From positions 1 to 64,000 of the forward strand of contig KN805373.1 in assembly GCA_000818945.1 (NCBI GenBank): 64,000 nucleotides of DNA. Reading direction: 5' to 3'. Under the pieces are notes generated by a model. That model was not told the origin of the DNA, did no database searches, and worked only from the letters and a program-made list of their open reading frames with translations. Below are positions 1-10,023 of this stretch, in pieces. The position numbers were made by a program, and so were the translations under genes. This DNA comes from Schizochytrium sp. CCTCC M209059. Taxonomy: Eukaryota > Sar > Bigyra > Thraustochytrida > Thraustochytriidae. The first letter of the stretch is position 1; every line of letters begins with the position of its first letter.

Positions 1-120
1 GCCAAGGCATTCGACATGGCGGCTCTGCACCGGCCAAGTATTGTGAGCACCCCCCTTGCTGAGGCCGGGGACTCGACCACGTTCCGACAAGTTCTCAAAC
101 AAAGACAAATATGGACATAG
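1..120 (+). CDS. Possible 3' end of a gene entering from the left edge
   Basis: Frame 1 is open from the first base to a TAG at 118-120, giving 39 codons with no start inside the window. The other two forward frames stop within about 60 bases. The peptide shows no domain I recognise. It could be the tail of an upstream gene or a chance open frame in GC-rich DNA, so it is offered only as a possibility. Confidence 0.25.
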   Translation, partial: AKAFDMAALHRPSIVSTPLAEAGDSTTFRQVLKQRQIWT

Positions 121-762
121 CTGATTGATTGAGGATAGCAAGTCCAGGGTCGGCGCCGCGCCTGGAACGGATAAGTCGAGACCTCCTCCTCCTCCTCCTT
201 TCCGCAGCAAGATGGATGCGGTAGGTGCGTGCGCGAACTTTACGACACGCGCAGCTCAGCTCTCAACCTGCCTTCTTGTTCTTCTCTCTGTCACCATCTC
301 TAGCCATAGAGTGCCGCGACACGGTGCGACGCTTTCTTTCGTCTTGCTGTGCGCTGTGATACTTTACTTGATCTCGCCGCGCGGGGAAGCAACAGCGTCG
401 GGCGAAGCTGCTTCGTGTCCGCTGCAGAGCACAGAGACGCCTGGGCATAGGGCAAAGGTAGCGCGTGGCGTGCGTGGCGACGCATGTCAGTTTCCGCCAA
501 GGCCTTGAACCGACGCGAGAGATTGATTCTTGAGCGAAAGCAAGCTCGAGTCATACGAGGCGTGCACTCTTGTCGCGAGACGCCACGGGCGATCGCAATC
601 TGAGAGAGCAGCGTGGATAAGATCAACGACGTAGGGTGCTGTGTTCGAGTCGCGCCGACCAGTAGGCAGAGGGTAAATCGACTCCCCCTCGCCTCGCTCG
701 CTCGCTCGTTCTTCTTCAATTCTTCTTTTTCTCTCTCGTTTTTCTGCATTGCCAGCCAAATC
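121..762. other. 5' flank of the PG-rich repeat gene
   Basis: No convincing gene is visible here. The last 90 bases before the ATG at 763 are strongly pyrimidine-rich and end in a CAG at about 753-755. A GTAAAT sequence lies at about 672. These could be the ends of a short 5'-UTR intron of roughly 84 bases, but no CTAAC-type branch site is seen. The stretch may equally be an ordinary pyrimidine-rich leader. Confidence 0.35.
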
Positions 763-3045
763 ATGTCGCTCCCCATTCGCTCAGATCGCAAGATCGACCT
801 TGAACTTGACCGGACGCCGGCCGCAGTGGGCCCTGGAAGCTACACGGCGCACGCCGAATACACTGTGCCAAAAAGTCTCGTGCCCTTTGCAACATCCGGA
901 CAGCGATCTGACCTGGTCTCCAACCTAGGCCTACCTGGACCCGGACAGTATGCGTCGGATGGATGGACCGACCGACCCAAGACAGCCAGCAACAAACTCG
1001 GCGGAGGCGGGCCTCGCTTGGTCCCTGTCGGTACTGGCGACACTGGCTACGGTCAATGCACTTATATCAAAAACCCGGGCGTGGGCCAGTACAACCTTGA
1101 CAACCAAGGCCCGGGCGTGCTCGAGTCCAAGCGTCAAGACAAACTACGAAGTGAACCTAAGCGTCAGTTCTCGTCAGGCGATCTTCGTGGCGGTCCTGGA
1201 ATGACGCCCGTCGCGATCCCCGTGCCCGGCAAACACTTTGGCTACGACATGGATGAAGTCACCGGCGAAATCAAGCTGCATCCAGTGCCTTTTGTCACGC
1301 ACAAAGGCACCGTCGATGACCGCGTTGGCCCTGGCCAGTATGCCAGCGAAAAGATCCCCAAAGATGCAGACAAAGTCGTCAGATTTGGCAACTCCCGCAC
1401 GCGACGGTCGCCCTTCACTCCAAGCTTTGACCCCACCAAGACCTTAGGCCCAGGCCCCGCTGGCTACGCCTTGACTTCTTCCGTGCAAGCAAATTCGTCC
1501 AAAGGTCCCGCGGGAACTTCGTCTTTTCTTTCCACAACGCCCATGGCGCACGAAGTCCGACCGCGAACAACGGATCATCTTCCAAGGCCAGGGTCGAGCG
1601 CCTACGCAGACATGGGATCTGTACACACAATGAACACGAATCGCCGACGGCCTGCACGTGGTCCGCGAGCGCGCCAGGTTCCCTTTGGGACATCTGCAGC
1701 GCGCGAAAACACGGTTATTCGCAACGCCCAAACCCCTTTTACAGCCCCACACCAAATGTGTACGCCAGGGCCCGGAACGTACGGCCAGGTCCGCAAGGTA
1801 TCGTGGCTCACCTCCCAGCTGCAGGCTCGCGCACAGCGTGAAGCTCAGCAGGCTCTCGAGGAAAAGAAAATGACAAGGAAGATACCTCGCGGCGCATCCC
1901 AAGAGCCAGAGGCTCAAGAAACAACGCCAGCCGCGCCAAAGCAGGAGGAGCTTGGCACCCTCAGCGTTTACACACAAGGCGGCGCCGAGGAAGACGACGG
2001 AGGACCTACAAGGCCCTTTACGGCCGTCGGATTCATTCGTGAGGCAGTACCACGCAGCATCTTTGGCTCGACTGCGAAAAAGACATCCATCTTTGAAGAG
2101 GAGTCAGCGCGTGTGGCCTATCAGCCTGGACCCGGGACCTATCGACCGATGCAAACTGATTTGGAACGACGAGAACGCGAAGATCAAGAACTTTTGGAAT
2201 ACCAAGCTCAGGTTGAGGAAGCTGTCCGCCTTCAGCTTGAGCTGCAGCTCGACCCAACGCCGGAAAACTTTATGATGGACCCGGTCAAACCCCGACTCAC
2301 GCCGAAGATGATCATCAAACGTAGACAAAAACCTACGTCTTCGTTCATGACGGGCTCGAAGCGTCTCTCATCCTATGCCGAAGAATGTGATCCCGATGCG
2401 CCCTTGACGACAAATCCGCATTTTGCTAATGCTCCCCAAAGGGCAGTTGGAGCGAGCTCACCGATGCGTGAAGCGGTGGAGGTGCCAAGTGCGGCCTTTC
2501 AGAGCTCTACCAAACGGTTCTCGGGACCCGACTCAGCTTTTGGAAATGTAGATCACGACATTCCCGGCCCTGCTGCATATGGTCCCGCCCTCCCTCCACG
2601 TTTGCAGACGCCAGGCTCTCCGCAAAATCACGCACGACAGCATCATGCACAGCTCATGCGTCACCGTAACCATCGCGCTTCGGCTCAGACACCAAACCAA
2701 GACGGCCGAGGCAACGTGCGTCCGTCGTCCTTTGTGCCCAAATCACAAACAGCAGCTACCTGCGGTCCGGGCGCCTATGCTGTAAGCGGCTCACTGGTAA
2801 AAAGGTCTTTTAACGTGACCATGACCAATGGCAAGACGGCATTGCGAAAATGGGAGGCCAAGCGATCCGCACAACATCAACAACAGCACCTCCGCGCTCT
2901 CCAGGGCTCACTTGTCTCTGGCATGTCTTCTTCGATGGTTGAAAGCATGTACATCGGCACCAGCAGCACTAACAGTGCGAGCCTTGCCAGTACAGCATCC
3001 AACAATGACGAGGATACACGATTTCTTCACGACATGCGAGGATAG
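763..3045 (+). CDS. Sperm-tail PG-rich repeat (STPG-type) flagellar protein
   Basis: This encodes a 760-residue protein with scattered GPGxY-type repeats, the signature of the sperm-tail PG-rich repeat (SHIPPO/STPG/ODF3) family. Clear copies lie near residues 23 (GPGSY), 57 (GPGQY), 104 (GVGQY), 186 (GPGQY), 333 (GPGTY), 453 (GPGTY), 599 (PGPAAY) and 666 (GPGAY). Between them the chain is Pro, Gly, Ser and Arg-rich and probably disordered, with two short charged helical stretches (around residues 350-370 and 460-495). Family members associate with the axoneme or other stable microtubules. The frame is open further upstream, but 763 is the first ATG and has an A at -3. The gene faces CFAP36 tail to tail. 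The family assignment is solid; the exact orthologue is not determined. Confidence 0.85.
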   Translation: MSLPIRSDRKIDLELDRTPAAVGPGSYTAHAEYTVPKSLVPFATSGQRSDLVSNLGLPGPGQYASDGWTDRPKTASNKLGGGGPRLVPVGTGDTGYGQCTYIKNPGVGQYNLDNQGPGVLESKRQDKLRSEPKRQFSSGDLRGGPGMTPVAIPVPGKHFGYDMDEVTGEIKLHPVPFVTHKGTVDDRVGPGQYASEKIPKDADKVVRFGNSRTRRSPFTPSFDPTKTLGPGPAGYALTSSVQANSSKGPAGTSSFLSTTPMAHEVRPRTTDHLPRPGSSAYADMGSVHTMNTNRRRPARGPRARQVPFGTSAARENTVIRNAQTPFTAPHQMCTPGPGTYGQVRKVSWLTSQLQARAQREAQQALEEKKMTRKIPRGASQEPEAQETTPAAPKQEELGTLSVYTQGGAEEDDGGPTRPFTAVGFIREAVPRSIFGSTAKKTSIFEEESARVAYQPGPGTYRPMQTDLERREREDQELLEYQAQVEEAVRLQLELQLDPTPENFMMDPVKPRLTPKMIIKRRQKPTSSFMTGSKRLSSYAEECDPDAPLTTNPHFANAPQRAVGASSPMREAVEVPSAAFQSSTKRFSGPDSAFGNVDHDIPGPAAYGPALPPRLQTPGSPQNHARQHHAQLMRHRNHRASAQTPNQDGRGNVRPSSFVPKSQTAATCGPGAYAVSGSLVKRSFNVTMTNGKTALRKWEAKRSAQHQQQHLRALQGSLVSGMSSSMVESMYIGTSSTNSASLASTASNNDEDTRFLHDMRG

Positions 3046-3559
3046 TGGTAACTTTTTGAATACAAATAAGAATACAGTTCAACGCTACATTGCACCAAAT
3101 TCGTAATGGACGATTTTGAATGAGAATCACGGTAGAGTGGAGATTGGTGCAATGACGCTGAAAAGGAGGTGATTTGGAAGATAACTTTCGGAAAAACGTG
3201 TGAGTTAGCGCAACAAGGAGATTATTCGCGACATGAAAGAGACGAGACAGCTCATCCATATCAAGATCAAACAGCTCACGTAGTGCAAAGAAAAAACTTA
3301 TAAAATGAAATGTAAGGGTATCGACATGTCAGTCATCCATATCAAGATCAAACAGCTCACGTAGTGCCAAGAAAAACTTATAAAATGAAATGTAGGGTTA
3401 TCGCTTTTTGACATTTTTAGAAGTTGCGTGGACGTTGTTCCGTGTTTGGCCTCAAGCGCGAAGTCATTTTCAATCATTGCGGAGAAGTTTGCAGATCCCT
3501 TTAACAAGACCCGATTTCCCGACATGATCGTGGCAAATCAGCACTCTTTTTTTTTCAAC
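3046..3559. other. Convergent intergenic spacer
   Basis: This AT-rich 3' flank is shared by the convergent PG-repeat and CFAP36 genes. It contains an 81-bp tandem duplication (3253-3403) and no supportable gene. Confidence 0.6.
3253..3403. repeat. Tandem duplication, period 81 bp
   Basis: The block starting catccatatcaagatc at 3253 recurs at 3334 with only a few differences (extra A residues, one C/A change). Copy 1 is 3253-3333 and copy 2 is 3334-3403. It lies between two convergent genes. Confidence 0.9.
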
Positions 3560-4789
3560 TTAGAAACCGGTCCGAGCAAGCGAGGCACGTTGCTGCCGCA
3601 GCCGCTCGACCTGCTTGAGCTTGTCCTCAAGACCCGAGATACCGTCAGCGCCATTGGTACCGCTGGATTCAATGAGATCTTGCTTCATTCGGCGCGCAAG
3701 GGCGTGCGTGAGGTGGCTCTGCTGGGCGGAAATCTTGCGCGTCTCCGATCCCTTGCTCGCCATATCTTGCGCGTCAATGGCCTTTTGAGCAGCCCCGCCT
3801 TCATCGCGCTTCTGTTCCTCGAACTCCTTGAGACGTGCAGCACGCTCGGCATTCTTCTTGGCCAGCAGCAGCTTGCGCTGAGCCTCGAGGTGGCGCTTGC
3901 GACGGGCAACATCGACCTCGTCGAAGTCCGCGTTGGCGTTGATCTCCACACGAGGCGCTCTACCGATGATCTTCTCTGCAGCCAGTCGCTGCTGCTCGAG
4001 AAGATCCCGCTGCTCGTTGATGTCGCACGCATCGGCGCCTTTACCAGCACCGATTGGCGGCAGTGCCGATCGATAACGCATGGGCGCTCCAGACTTGGAC
4101 TCGGAAGAATTCTTTTCCTCGGCATGAGAGTCATCCTGCTTGCCCTCCGCCTCCTTGCTTTCCGAGCTGTTTGCAAGCATCTGCAAACGCTCCTCTTCGA
4201 CAGCAAGACTTAAGGCAATGGCGGCTTCCAGATCCGCTTGCTCCTTTTCCAAAATCGAGAGGTCCTTGAGTCGCTCGGTCTCCTCGCTGAGCTGAATGGC
4301 TTCCTCGAGTGCCGCAGTTTCCTGGCGCTCGAGCAGGTCTCCCTCCTTGGCCTCGGCACTCGACCTGCGCAGGACCACGGCAAGTTCCTGCGAGTCGCCG
4401 TCTTCAGCGTCGAGCTCCATGAGCGCCTCCATCTCGAGCTCCTTGTTGCGCTTAAACATGATGGCCTTAAAGGTGAGGAAGTCATCGCAGGCAACAAGCT
4501 GGCTGACGATGCGCTGCGCCACATCTGTGGCATCCTCCCCCTTGTACGAAATCTCGCATGCTTCGTAAAAGTCCTCTGCGCTGATCCCCACGTCTGTCAG
4601 GTGCTGGGTAAGGAGGCGCTCCACAAGCTCCTTAAAGTCCGAGTGCGCTTGCGTGTGCGACAACTTGTTCTCCTCTTCATTGTCAAAGATTGCGCATGTC
4701 TCGTCGATAAAGGTCATCACGGGGACCTCCCATGAGGGCGACTGAAGCACCTGGCACATGTACTCGAACACCCATTCCGGGTCGCTCAT
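3560..4789 (-). CDS. CFAP36: Cilia- and flagella-associated protein 36 (CFAP36/CCDC104-like)
   Basis: This 409-residue protein starts with a BART-like domain (about residues 3-125). Blocks such as WEVPVMTFIDETCAIFD, FKELVERLLTQHL and FLTFKAIMFKRNKELE match CFAP36/CCDC104, the ARL3-binding ciliary protein. After the domain come three ubiquitin-interacting-motif-like helices: ELAVVLRRSSAEA near 135, ALEEAIQLSEETE near 160 and DLEAAIALSLAVEEE near 186. The third is close to a textbook UIM. The rest is a charged coiled coil to the C-terminus. The start is the ATG at 4787-4789. The predicted role is in the cilium base or axoneme with ARL3-type GTPases. Human CFAP36 is somewhat shorter (about 340 residues). 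Confidence 0.88.
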   Translation of the reverse strand: MSDPEWVFEYMCQVLQSPSWEVPVMTFIDETCAIFDNEEENKLSHTQAHSDFKELVERLLTQHLTDVGISAEDFYEACEISYKGEDATDVAQRIVSQLVACDDFLTFKAIMFKRNKELEMEALMELDAEDGDSQELAVVLRRSSAEAKEGDLLERQETAALEEAIQLSEETERLKDLSILEKEQADLEAAIALSLAVEEERLQMLANSSESKEAEGKQDDSHAEEKNSSESKSGAPMRYRSALPPIGAGKGADACDINEQRDLLEQQRLAAEKIIGRAPRVEINANADFDEVDVARRKRHLEAQRKLLLAKKNAERAARLKEFEEQKRDEGGAAQKAIDAQDMASKGSETRKISAQQSHLTHALARRMKQDLIESSGTNGADGISGLEDKLKQVERLRQQRASLARTGF

Positions 4790-4831
4790 CGTCTCTGTAT
4801 TCTCTACTTCTCGTCTCCGCGACCGAGGTTC

Positions 4832-4840
4832 CTATAATAT
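4832..4840 (-). promoter_or_regulatory. Candidate TATA element of CFAP36
   Basis: On the minus strand the sequence reads TATTATAGG, 43-51 bases upstream of the CFAP36 ATG. A start site 25-30 bases downstream would leave a 5' leader of only about 15-20 bases. This is position and sequence only. Confidence 0.35.
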
Positions 4841-5463
4841 GTATATGATGCACCTACTAGCTCGGAAATTCACGATTTGCTGGGCCTACCGCGCGCGCGA
4901 CCCTTTGTCCAACAGGCTCGCTTTTCTGCCTTTCTGCCTTTTCCTGCTTGGTCCAATCCCGTGACGTCCAGGTTGGCCCGCGCTTCCCACTCCACTTTAC
5001 GCGTTCCCACGCCGAGCCCGTCCGCGCCGTGACCTGGCGCGGGATCAGGTCGAGTACGATGTGCCTTGTTTCGCTAGCTGTCTGGTCATTTGTAGCGACT
5101 AGGGTATTGTCTTGACGAATAGGTCGAAAAATGCGCGCCACTGGCGAAGAAACTTGGACTCCTTTCCCACCCAAAAAGGTTAAGAGAAAAGAATGAGAGA
5201 ACATTACTTTATTCCCGCGCGGGCTCCGCGCCGTCCGAGGACGTGCCGAATCAATTCCTTGTACTAAAAAAAAGAAAAAAGAAAAAAGAAGAAAGGTTTG
5301 CTCCTCGCCTCGGGCCCGCGTCCGTCCTTTTCAGCTTCCTTTTCCCGCACCGAAAACGCAAGACGTACGAGCCCGCGCGCAGGGAGTTTAACCGCCCTGG
5401 CCTCTCCAAGAGCGACTCCAGCACGACGAGCGCGGCGGCTTCATGATCGGCCGGTCCGGTCCG

Positions 5464-5568
5464 CGGAAACAGGAAAACTAAAGAAAAAAGCGAGCCATCC
5501 ATGCATACGGAAATAGGAAAACCAAAGAAAAAGCGAGCCATCCATGCATACGGAAACAGGAAAATTAA
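5464..5568. repeat. Tandem repeat, period 43-44 bp, about 2.4 copies
   Basis: Copies start at 5464, 5508 and 5551 (partial). Each begins cggaaacagg or cggaaatagg and contains gcgagccatccatgcata. Copy-to-copy differences are few, which suggests recent slippage or duplication. Confidence 0.9.
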
Positions 5569-5844
5569 TTGAAAAGGATGTGTGTGCACCTCGCTGAGTT
5601 TCGCAAATGCAAAGCTGGGTCAATGAGGCGACGCTTTCAAACTTTGCAAAAAATAAAAGAAACTGAAAAAACGCAACGGATATATTGCGTGGCCTCTCTC
5701 TCTCTCTCGCTCTAAAGAGAGACAATCGAATAGGGAAGGCGCACGTCACGGCCGGGAGACCGCTTGGCCGCAGCAGTCATCCGGCCAGGAAATCAGGGCT
5801 TCGTGATCGAGCGCAGCGTGTGCTCCTGGAACAGGACGCCCGGG

Positions 5845-8800
5845 ATGGCGTTCGGAGACGTCGATGAGGACGAGGATGATGCAGGCAAGCAGGCGCTCGA
5901 CGGCGCGCCTGTCGAGCTTGCAGCAGAGACCCAAATCGCTCAAACCTGGCTCGAATGCGAAGACGAGCAGGGCAATCTGTACTATTACAATCAGCAAACA
6001 GGAGAGTCTGCGTGGACGCTCCCAGAGGGAGACGTTGTGCCTACCGTCGTGCCCATCTCGATTCTCCCTGCAGAAACGCGCGCTGATCTTGAAATTGACG
6101 CTCCTGCAGACACAGGACCCGGTTCTCCAAGTGAACGTCAGCTTTTAAATCAAGATCAAGAATGGGAGCAAACGCGTAGCGACGGAAATACCAAGGACAC
6201 GCGCAGTGTCACCTTTGTCCTTGACAGTGCTGGTCTCCAGGAGAATGGGCAAGAAGTCTCTTCCTCCACCCTCGAAAACGACGACAATGCCGCAACGTCC
6301 GCGCCTCTCGCAAAAGACAAGGTAGATGCTGATGAGACGAGCTCAAACCAGCTGCACGCAGAGGAACAAAAAGTACAAGAAGACGATGCGACGGATGAAG
6401 TACGTGTAGAAGGCAAAGAACCAGGCGACATAGAAAGTCAGGAGGGAAGTCAGCAAGAGCAGTTCGCCAGATATCGCAAAGAATCTTTGGCGAGACTTGA
6501 GTCGTTGCGCGGGGAGCGCAACGATCTTGCCGATGAGCGCGATGGACTTGCGCACAAACTCGTGGCCACGCAAGCTGCCCTGCAACGCGCGCAATTAACC
6601 GTTTCGAACCTCGAAAAGGAGCTCCAGGCAGCCACTAAACGCGACGAATCAATTATCTCCGGCTTACGCAAGGAATTTGAGTCTCTTACGGCCTCCAATG
6701 AGCAATACGCAGAGTACGCTCGCGTGAGTGCGGCCAGTCTCAAGGTCGCGCAAGGTGATCTCGAGGCGCTGCGATCGAATCACGAGCGTCTTCAAGCAAA
6801 CCATGACCAAGCTGTGCACGAAGCAAATGAACTTCGTGCAGCCGCGTCGGAGCGAGCTGCGGCTGAAGCAGAACTAGAAGCGCGAACGAGCGATCAACTT
6901 TCACAGGCCAACGACGAAGCCTCTCGTCTCAAGCAGGATCTCGCTCGTCTGGTCGAAGAGCTTGGGCAAGCGAAACGCGAGCTTGCTGACACCAAAAGCG
7001 AGCTCAAACGGGCCCAAGGTGACCTCGCGCGCACGTCTGAAACCCAAGCTCAAACCGAACGTCGGTCCGAGATTCTTCTCGACGTTGCCAAGGAGGAGGC
7101 AAATCAAGAGATTGCAACACAGGTGGCCAGCGCACGAGAGGAGTCCGCGGCGCAATGTAAACGTGCCATGGCACAGGCAATTGGTATGCTTGAGAGTCAG
7201 GTCCAGATTGCCCAGGATGCACATACCAAAAATGCATTGTCCAAGATTGTGGGACTCCTTGCAAAGCATCACGCGAGCAATACACGTGAACAGCAAGCAG
7301 GCGCCATGACAGCTCAGCAAGCCCAGCTCGATGCGCTTGCTACGACGATTCATGATCTGCAAACGCGACTTGCAGGGACGCAAACGCTCGAGAAGGAGCT
7401 GGAGCAAGCCTCGAGGCGTTCACAGCAGCTCGAGCGCCAAGTCGCCGCGCTAACAGCTCGAGTGGAAGCAGCCGATGCAGACACTGCAGAGGCTAAACGC
7501 GAAGTCGAGCAGAGATCCAAGTATCTTGAGCAAGAGCTACGAGCGGCCATTGATGAGATTGAGGCGGGCAAGGTCCGCGAATCCAAGCTTGAGGCCCAGG
7601 AGATCAAATTGCGTGTTCGCGTGCAAGATCTCGAGGCGGGCAACATAGAAGTCCCACAATACGACCCAATGCTAACCAAAGAACTCTCCGAAGCACGATC
7701 ATCCCTCGCCACGGCGCAAGAAGATCTCCATATTGCCCGACAGGATCTCGAGCGACAGCATGCTCGGCTGGAATCCTTGCAGGCTTCTGAAGCCGAGCTC
7801 AAGCTGGCTCTGGAGAATGCTCGTGAAGAAGCGATGGAGAGCGCAAAACGAGCGGAAGTTGCGGAAGCTGCCACACAGGCCGCCCAAGAAGAGGCGCAGG
7901 CGTTGCAAGGAGCTGCCGAGGAAGCCTTGGCAGAGGTGCGGCATGCCAACGCCGAAGCTAGCGAAGTGCATGGTTTGCTTGACGTCGAGCGTCGTCGCCA
8001 TTTTCAAGAGCGCACTGCTCTCCTTTCAGAGTTGGATCTGCACAAATGTGCGGCGTCCGCACGCCGAAAAAAGGCCGCTAAATTAATCGAGCCAGGTGAA
8101 TGGCATCGTTTACGGTTGCGTGCGCGACTGGATTGCGATGCCATGAAAACGCTGGGCGCGCAGGTTCAACAAGATCTTCAAAACTTTGCGGAGGTTTTGC
8201 GCTCGGCCAAGCGTGACCTTGGCGAACGCACACGAATAGCGGCAGCAGCGAGGGCGGCAGCTGCGGGTCCCGAGATTAACAACGAGAGATGCACGCCTCG
8301 CGACGAGCGTGATTTAGATGTCTACTCGATCGAATCACTTGCGGTGTCTCCAAGCCCAAACCAGACCGCTCGACCGGAGAGTCTCTCCAAGCGCAAGACC
8401 ATGGCTTTCTGTAGAATACATCCTCAGATTTGCCACATTATCAACAGCTCGGTCATTATGGCGAACCGGGAGATGCTCGAGCTTTGCAATGCGCATGGGC
8501 AGACCCGCCGTTGGACCTTGCAGGGTGTAGCTGATTCGTACGTGAAGAACCGGCAAACATTCGACACCTTGAGACTTTCGGCATTTTGCTTTGCGACGGA
8601 CCCTCGGAGTGTTTACTGTGCAATTCTCCACGGTCAACGCCAGGCTGCACCGAAACTGAGTCTCCTTGGAGACTTGAGCGATCCAGGTCTCCTTGCGCAG
8701 TCCTTGTATGGTCTTGTGCAGCAAATCGGCTTTGCAAACCATGACCTTGCCCTCGAAGTGTGCCGGGTCGATGATCGCAGCAGCAGGCTAATTTTTCGGA

Positions 8801-9555
8801 CAGACGGTATCGGCTGCAGGTCGCTGCGGGCTGCGCAGGCTCTGGTAGATAGCTTACCTGTGGATCCTGAGCGCACACTTGTTGACGAAAGACCGGCATC
8901 TGCTCCGCTTGTGCGGCGGGCAAAGATCAAGAAGGTGGGTCTCCGCAGAAAGCTAAGGAAACCTAAAAAGACGCGTCGGACAAAGCGTGGACGAGGTGTG
9001 GCCGAGGACGAAGAGGATGGCATTGCCGGAAACATTCTCGGCGACCGCGAAGAGGGGATGATGTATGTACATCACCACGATGGCGAGAGCGAGGGCGAGG
9101 AATATCCTGGCGACGAAAACGACGACGAAGAAGACGATGGCGGATGCAATCGGGCGCGAAACTCTCAAGGCAGAGCCACATCTCCCGCGTATCACGAGGT
9201 TTATACAATTCTTGTCAACGATCATCCTCGTATCCAATTCGTGGCGCTCACGAGGGCCGTAGGACCTCGTCCGCGTCACATGGGTCCGATGTGGGCAAAC
9301 GATGGTGCGGAAGCGGTTACGTCCAGGTTACCGGGAACAGGGTCTATCATGGATGAAATCGCGATTGCGACGCGCGCTTGGCAGCTTGGGCAAAACGTGT
9401 CGGGACGGCACCCGCTGTTGAATCAATTAAATTACTTGCATGCACCAGCTGCAACGGTGCATTTGGTCACGCATGTAACGCAAGCATTAAAGGACGCAGA
9501 CTACTCGCTGCTGCATCTTGAGAGCGCGCAGGCAGTTTTGAATCGTTCTTCTTGA
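5845..9555 (+). CDS. WW-domain, long coiled-coil protein
   Basis: This encodes a 1236-residue protein. An acidic N-terminus is followed by a WW domain at residues 35-60 (first Trp in WLECEDEQG, the YYYN core, then SAWTLP with the second Trp), which predicts binding to proline-rich ligands. Residues about 215-830 form a long Glu/Gln/Arg/Ala-rich coiled coil. The last about 385 residues look globular and are not recognised. They contain a very basic patch (around 1025-1052, RKLRKPKKTRRTKRGRG) that could be a nuclear signal, then an acidic run. The frame continues upstream to 5764, but only with non-ATG codons, so the first ATG at 5845 was chosen. Function is unknown; scaffold, centrosomal and trafficking roles are all possible. 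Confidence 0.85.
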   Translation: MAFGDVDEDEDDAGKQALDGAPVELAAETQIAQTWLECEDEQGNLYYYNQQTGESAWTLPEGDVVPTVVPISILPAETRADLEIDAPADTGPGSPSERQLLNQDQEWEQTRSDGNTKDTRSVTFVLDSAGLQENGQEVSSSTLENDDNAATSAPLAKDKVDADETSSNQLHAEEQKVQEDDATDEVRVEGKEPGDIESQEGSQQEQFARYRKESLARLESLRGERNDLADERDGLAHKLVATQAALQRAQLTVSNLEKELQAATKRDESIISGLRKEFESLTASNEQYAEYARVSAASLKVAQGDLEALRSNHERLQANHDQAVHEANELRAAASERAAAEAELEARTSDQLSQANDEASRLKQDLARLVEELGQAKRELADTKSELKRAQGDLARTSETQAQTERRSEILLDVAKEEANQEIATQVASAREESAAQCKRAMAQAIGMLESQVQIAQDAHTKNALSKIVGLLAKHHASNTREQQAGAMTAQQAQLDALATTIHDLQTRLAGTQTLEKELEQASRRSQQLERQVAALTARVEAADADTAEAKREVEQRSKYLEQELRAAIDEIEAGKVRESKLEAQEIKLRVRVQDLEAGNIEVPQYDPMLTKELSEARSSLATAQEDLHIARQDLERQHARLESLQASEAELKLALENAREEAMESAKRAEVAEAATQAAQEEAQALQGAAEEALAEVRHANAEASEVHGLLDVERRRHFQERTALLSELDLHKCAASARRKKAAKLIEPGEWHRLRLRARLDCDAMKTLGAQVQQDLQNFAEVLRSAKRDLGERTRIAAAARAAAAGPEINNERCTPRDERDLDVYSIESLAVSPSPNQTARPESLSKRKTMAFCRIHPQICHIINSSVIMANREMLELCNAHGQTRRWTLQGVADSYVKNRQTFDTLRLSAFCFATDPRSVYCAILHGQRQAAPKLSLLGDLSDPGLLAQSLYGLVQQIGFANHDLALEVCRVDDRSSRLIFRTDGIGCRSLRAAQALVDSLPVDPERTLVDERPASAPLVRRAKIKKVGLRRKLRKPKKTRRTKRGRGVAEDEEDGIAGNILGDREEGMMYVHHHDGESEGEEYPGDENDDEEDDGGCNRARNSQGRATSPAYHEVYTILVNDHPRIQFVALTRAVGPRPRHMGPMWANDGAEAVTSRLPGTGSIMDEIAIATRAWQLGQNVSGRHPLLNQLNYLHAPAATVHLVTHVTQALKDADYSLLHLESAQAVLNRSS

Positions 9556-9636
9556 TAGACTTTGGCGACTTGATCCAGGTCCAATGAACACCAGAACCTT
9601 ACGATGGCATACGAATCGTCTTTTTGCAAACGAACG

Positions 9637-9637
9637 A

Positions 9638-9684
<47 letters not shown>

Positions 9685-9714
9685 AACAAACAAACAAACA
9701 AACAAACAAACAGA
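9637..9714. repeat. Compound tetranucleotide microsatellite (CAGA)n(CAAA)n
   Basis: Uninterrupted CAGA units run to about 9680 and switch to CAAA units until about 9712. Confidence 0.95.
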
Positions 9715-9926
9715 CGATCTTCTTGCAGTTCATGTTTTTCGTTGGCGCCTGTATTCCTGTTCTATTATTATGTATTGGAAAATGAAAGAAAAGAGAGCAG
9801 TGTGAATTTCGATTTGTGATCAGAGCCCCATGCGAATGAATGAATAACTGTATCAATGCTGCCGTGAAAGCATCGTTTCGCGTCGATGTATGGATTGTGA
9901 AAAATATGTTGCGCGCGCGGGGGGTG

Positions 9927-9930
<4 letters not shown>

Positions 9931-9964
<34 letters not shown>
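9931..9964. repeat. (GT)n dinucleotide microsatellite
   Basis: About 16-17 GT units are followed directly by a run of G. Confidence 0.95.
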
Positions 9965-9965
<1 letters not shown>

Positions 9966-10023
9966 GGGGGGGATGATGCATGCATGCTAAGCTGAGCTGA
10001 GCTGAGCTGACCCGAGATCACGA

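Larger units (their letters stand above)
4790..5844. other. Divergent promoter region, CFAP36 / WW-domain gene
   Basis: About 1 kb separates two divergently transcribed genes. It contains a GC-rich core (about 4890-5060), an A-rich run near 5265-5295, a 44-bp tandem repeat (5464-5568) and a CT microsatellite at 5695-5712. No gene is supported. Confidence 0.6.
9556..10023. other. Convergent spacer with three microsatellites
   Basis: This spacer lies between two convergent genes. It contains a CAGA/CAAA tetranucleotide tract, a GT dinucleotide tract and four copies of GCTGA at 9991-10010. No gene is supported. Confidence 0.6.

Noticed and set aside
601..700. tRNA-like TTCGA sequence upstream of the PG-repeat gene
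   Set aside because: The surrounding bases do not form a T-arm or acceptor stem. No tRNA fold could be drawn here or elsewhere in the window.
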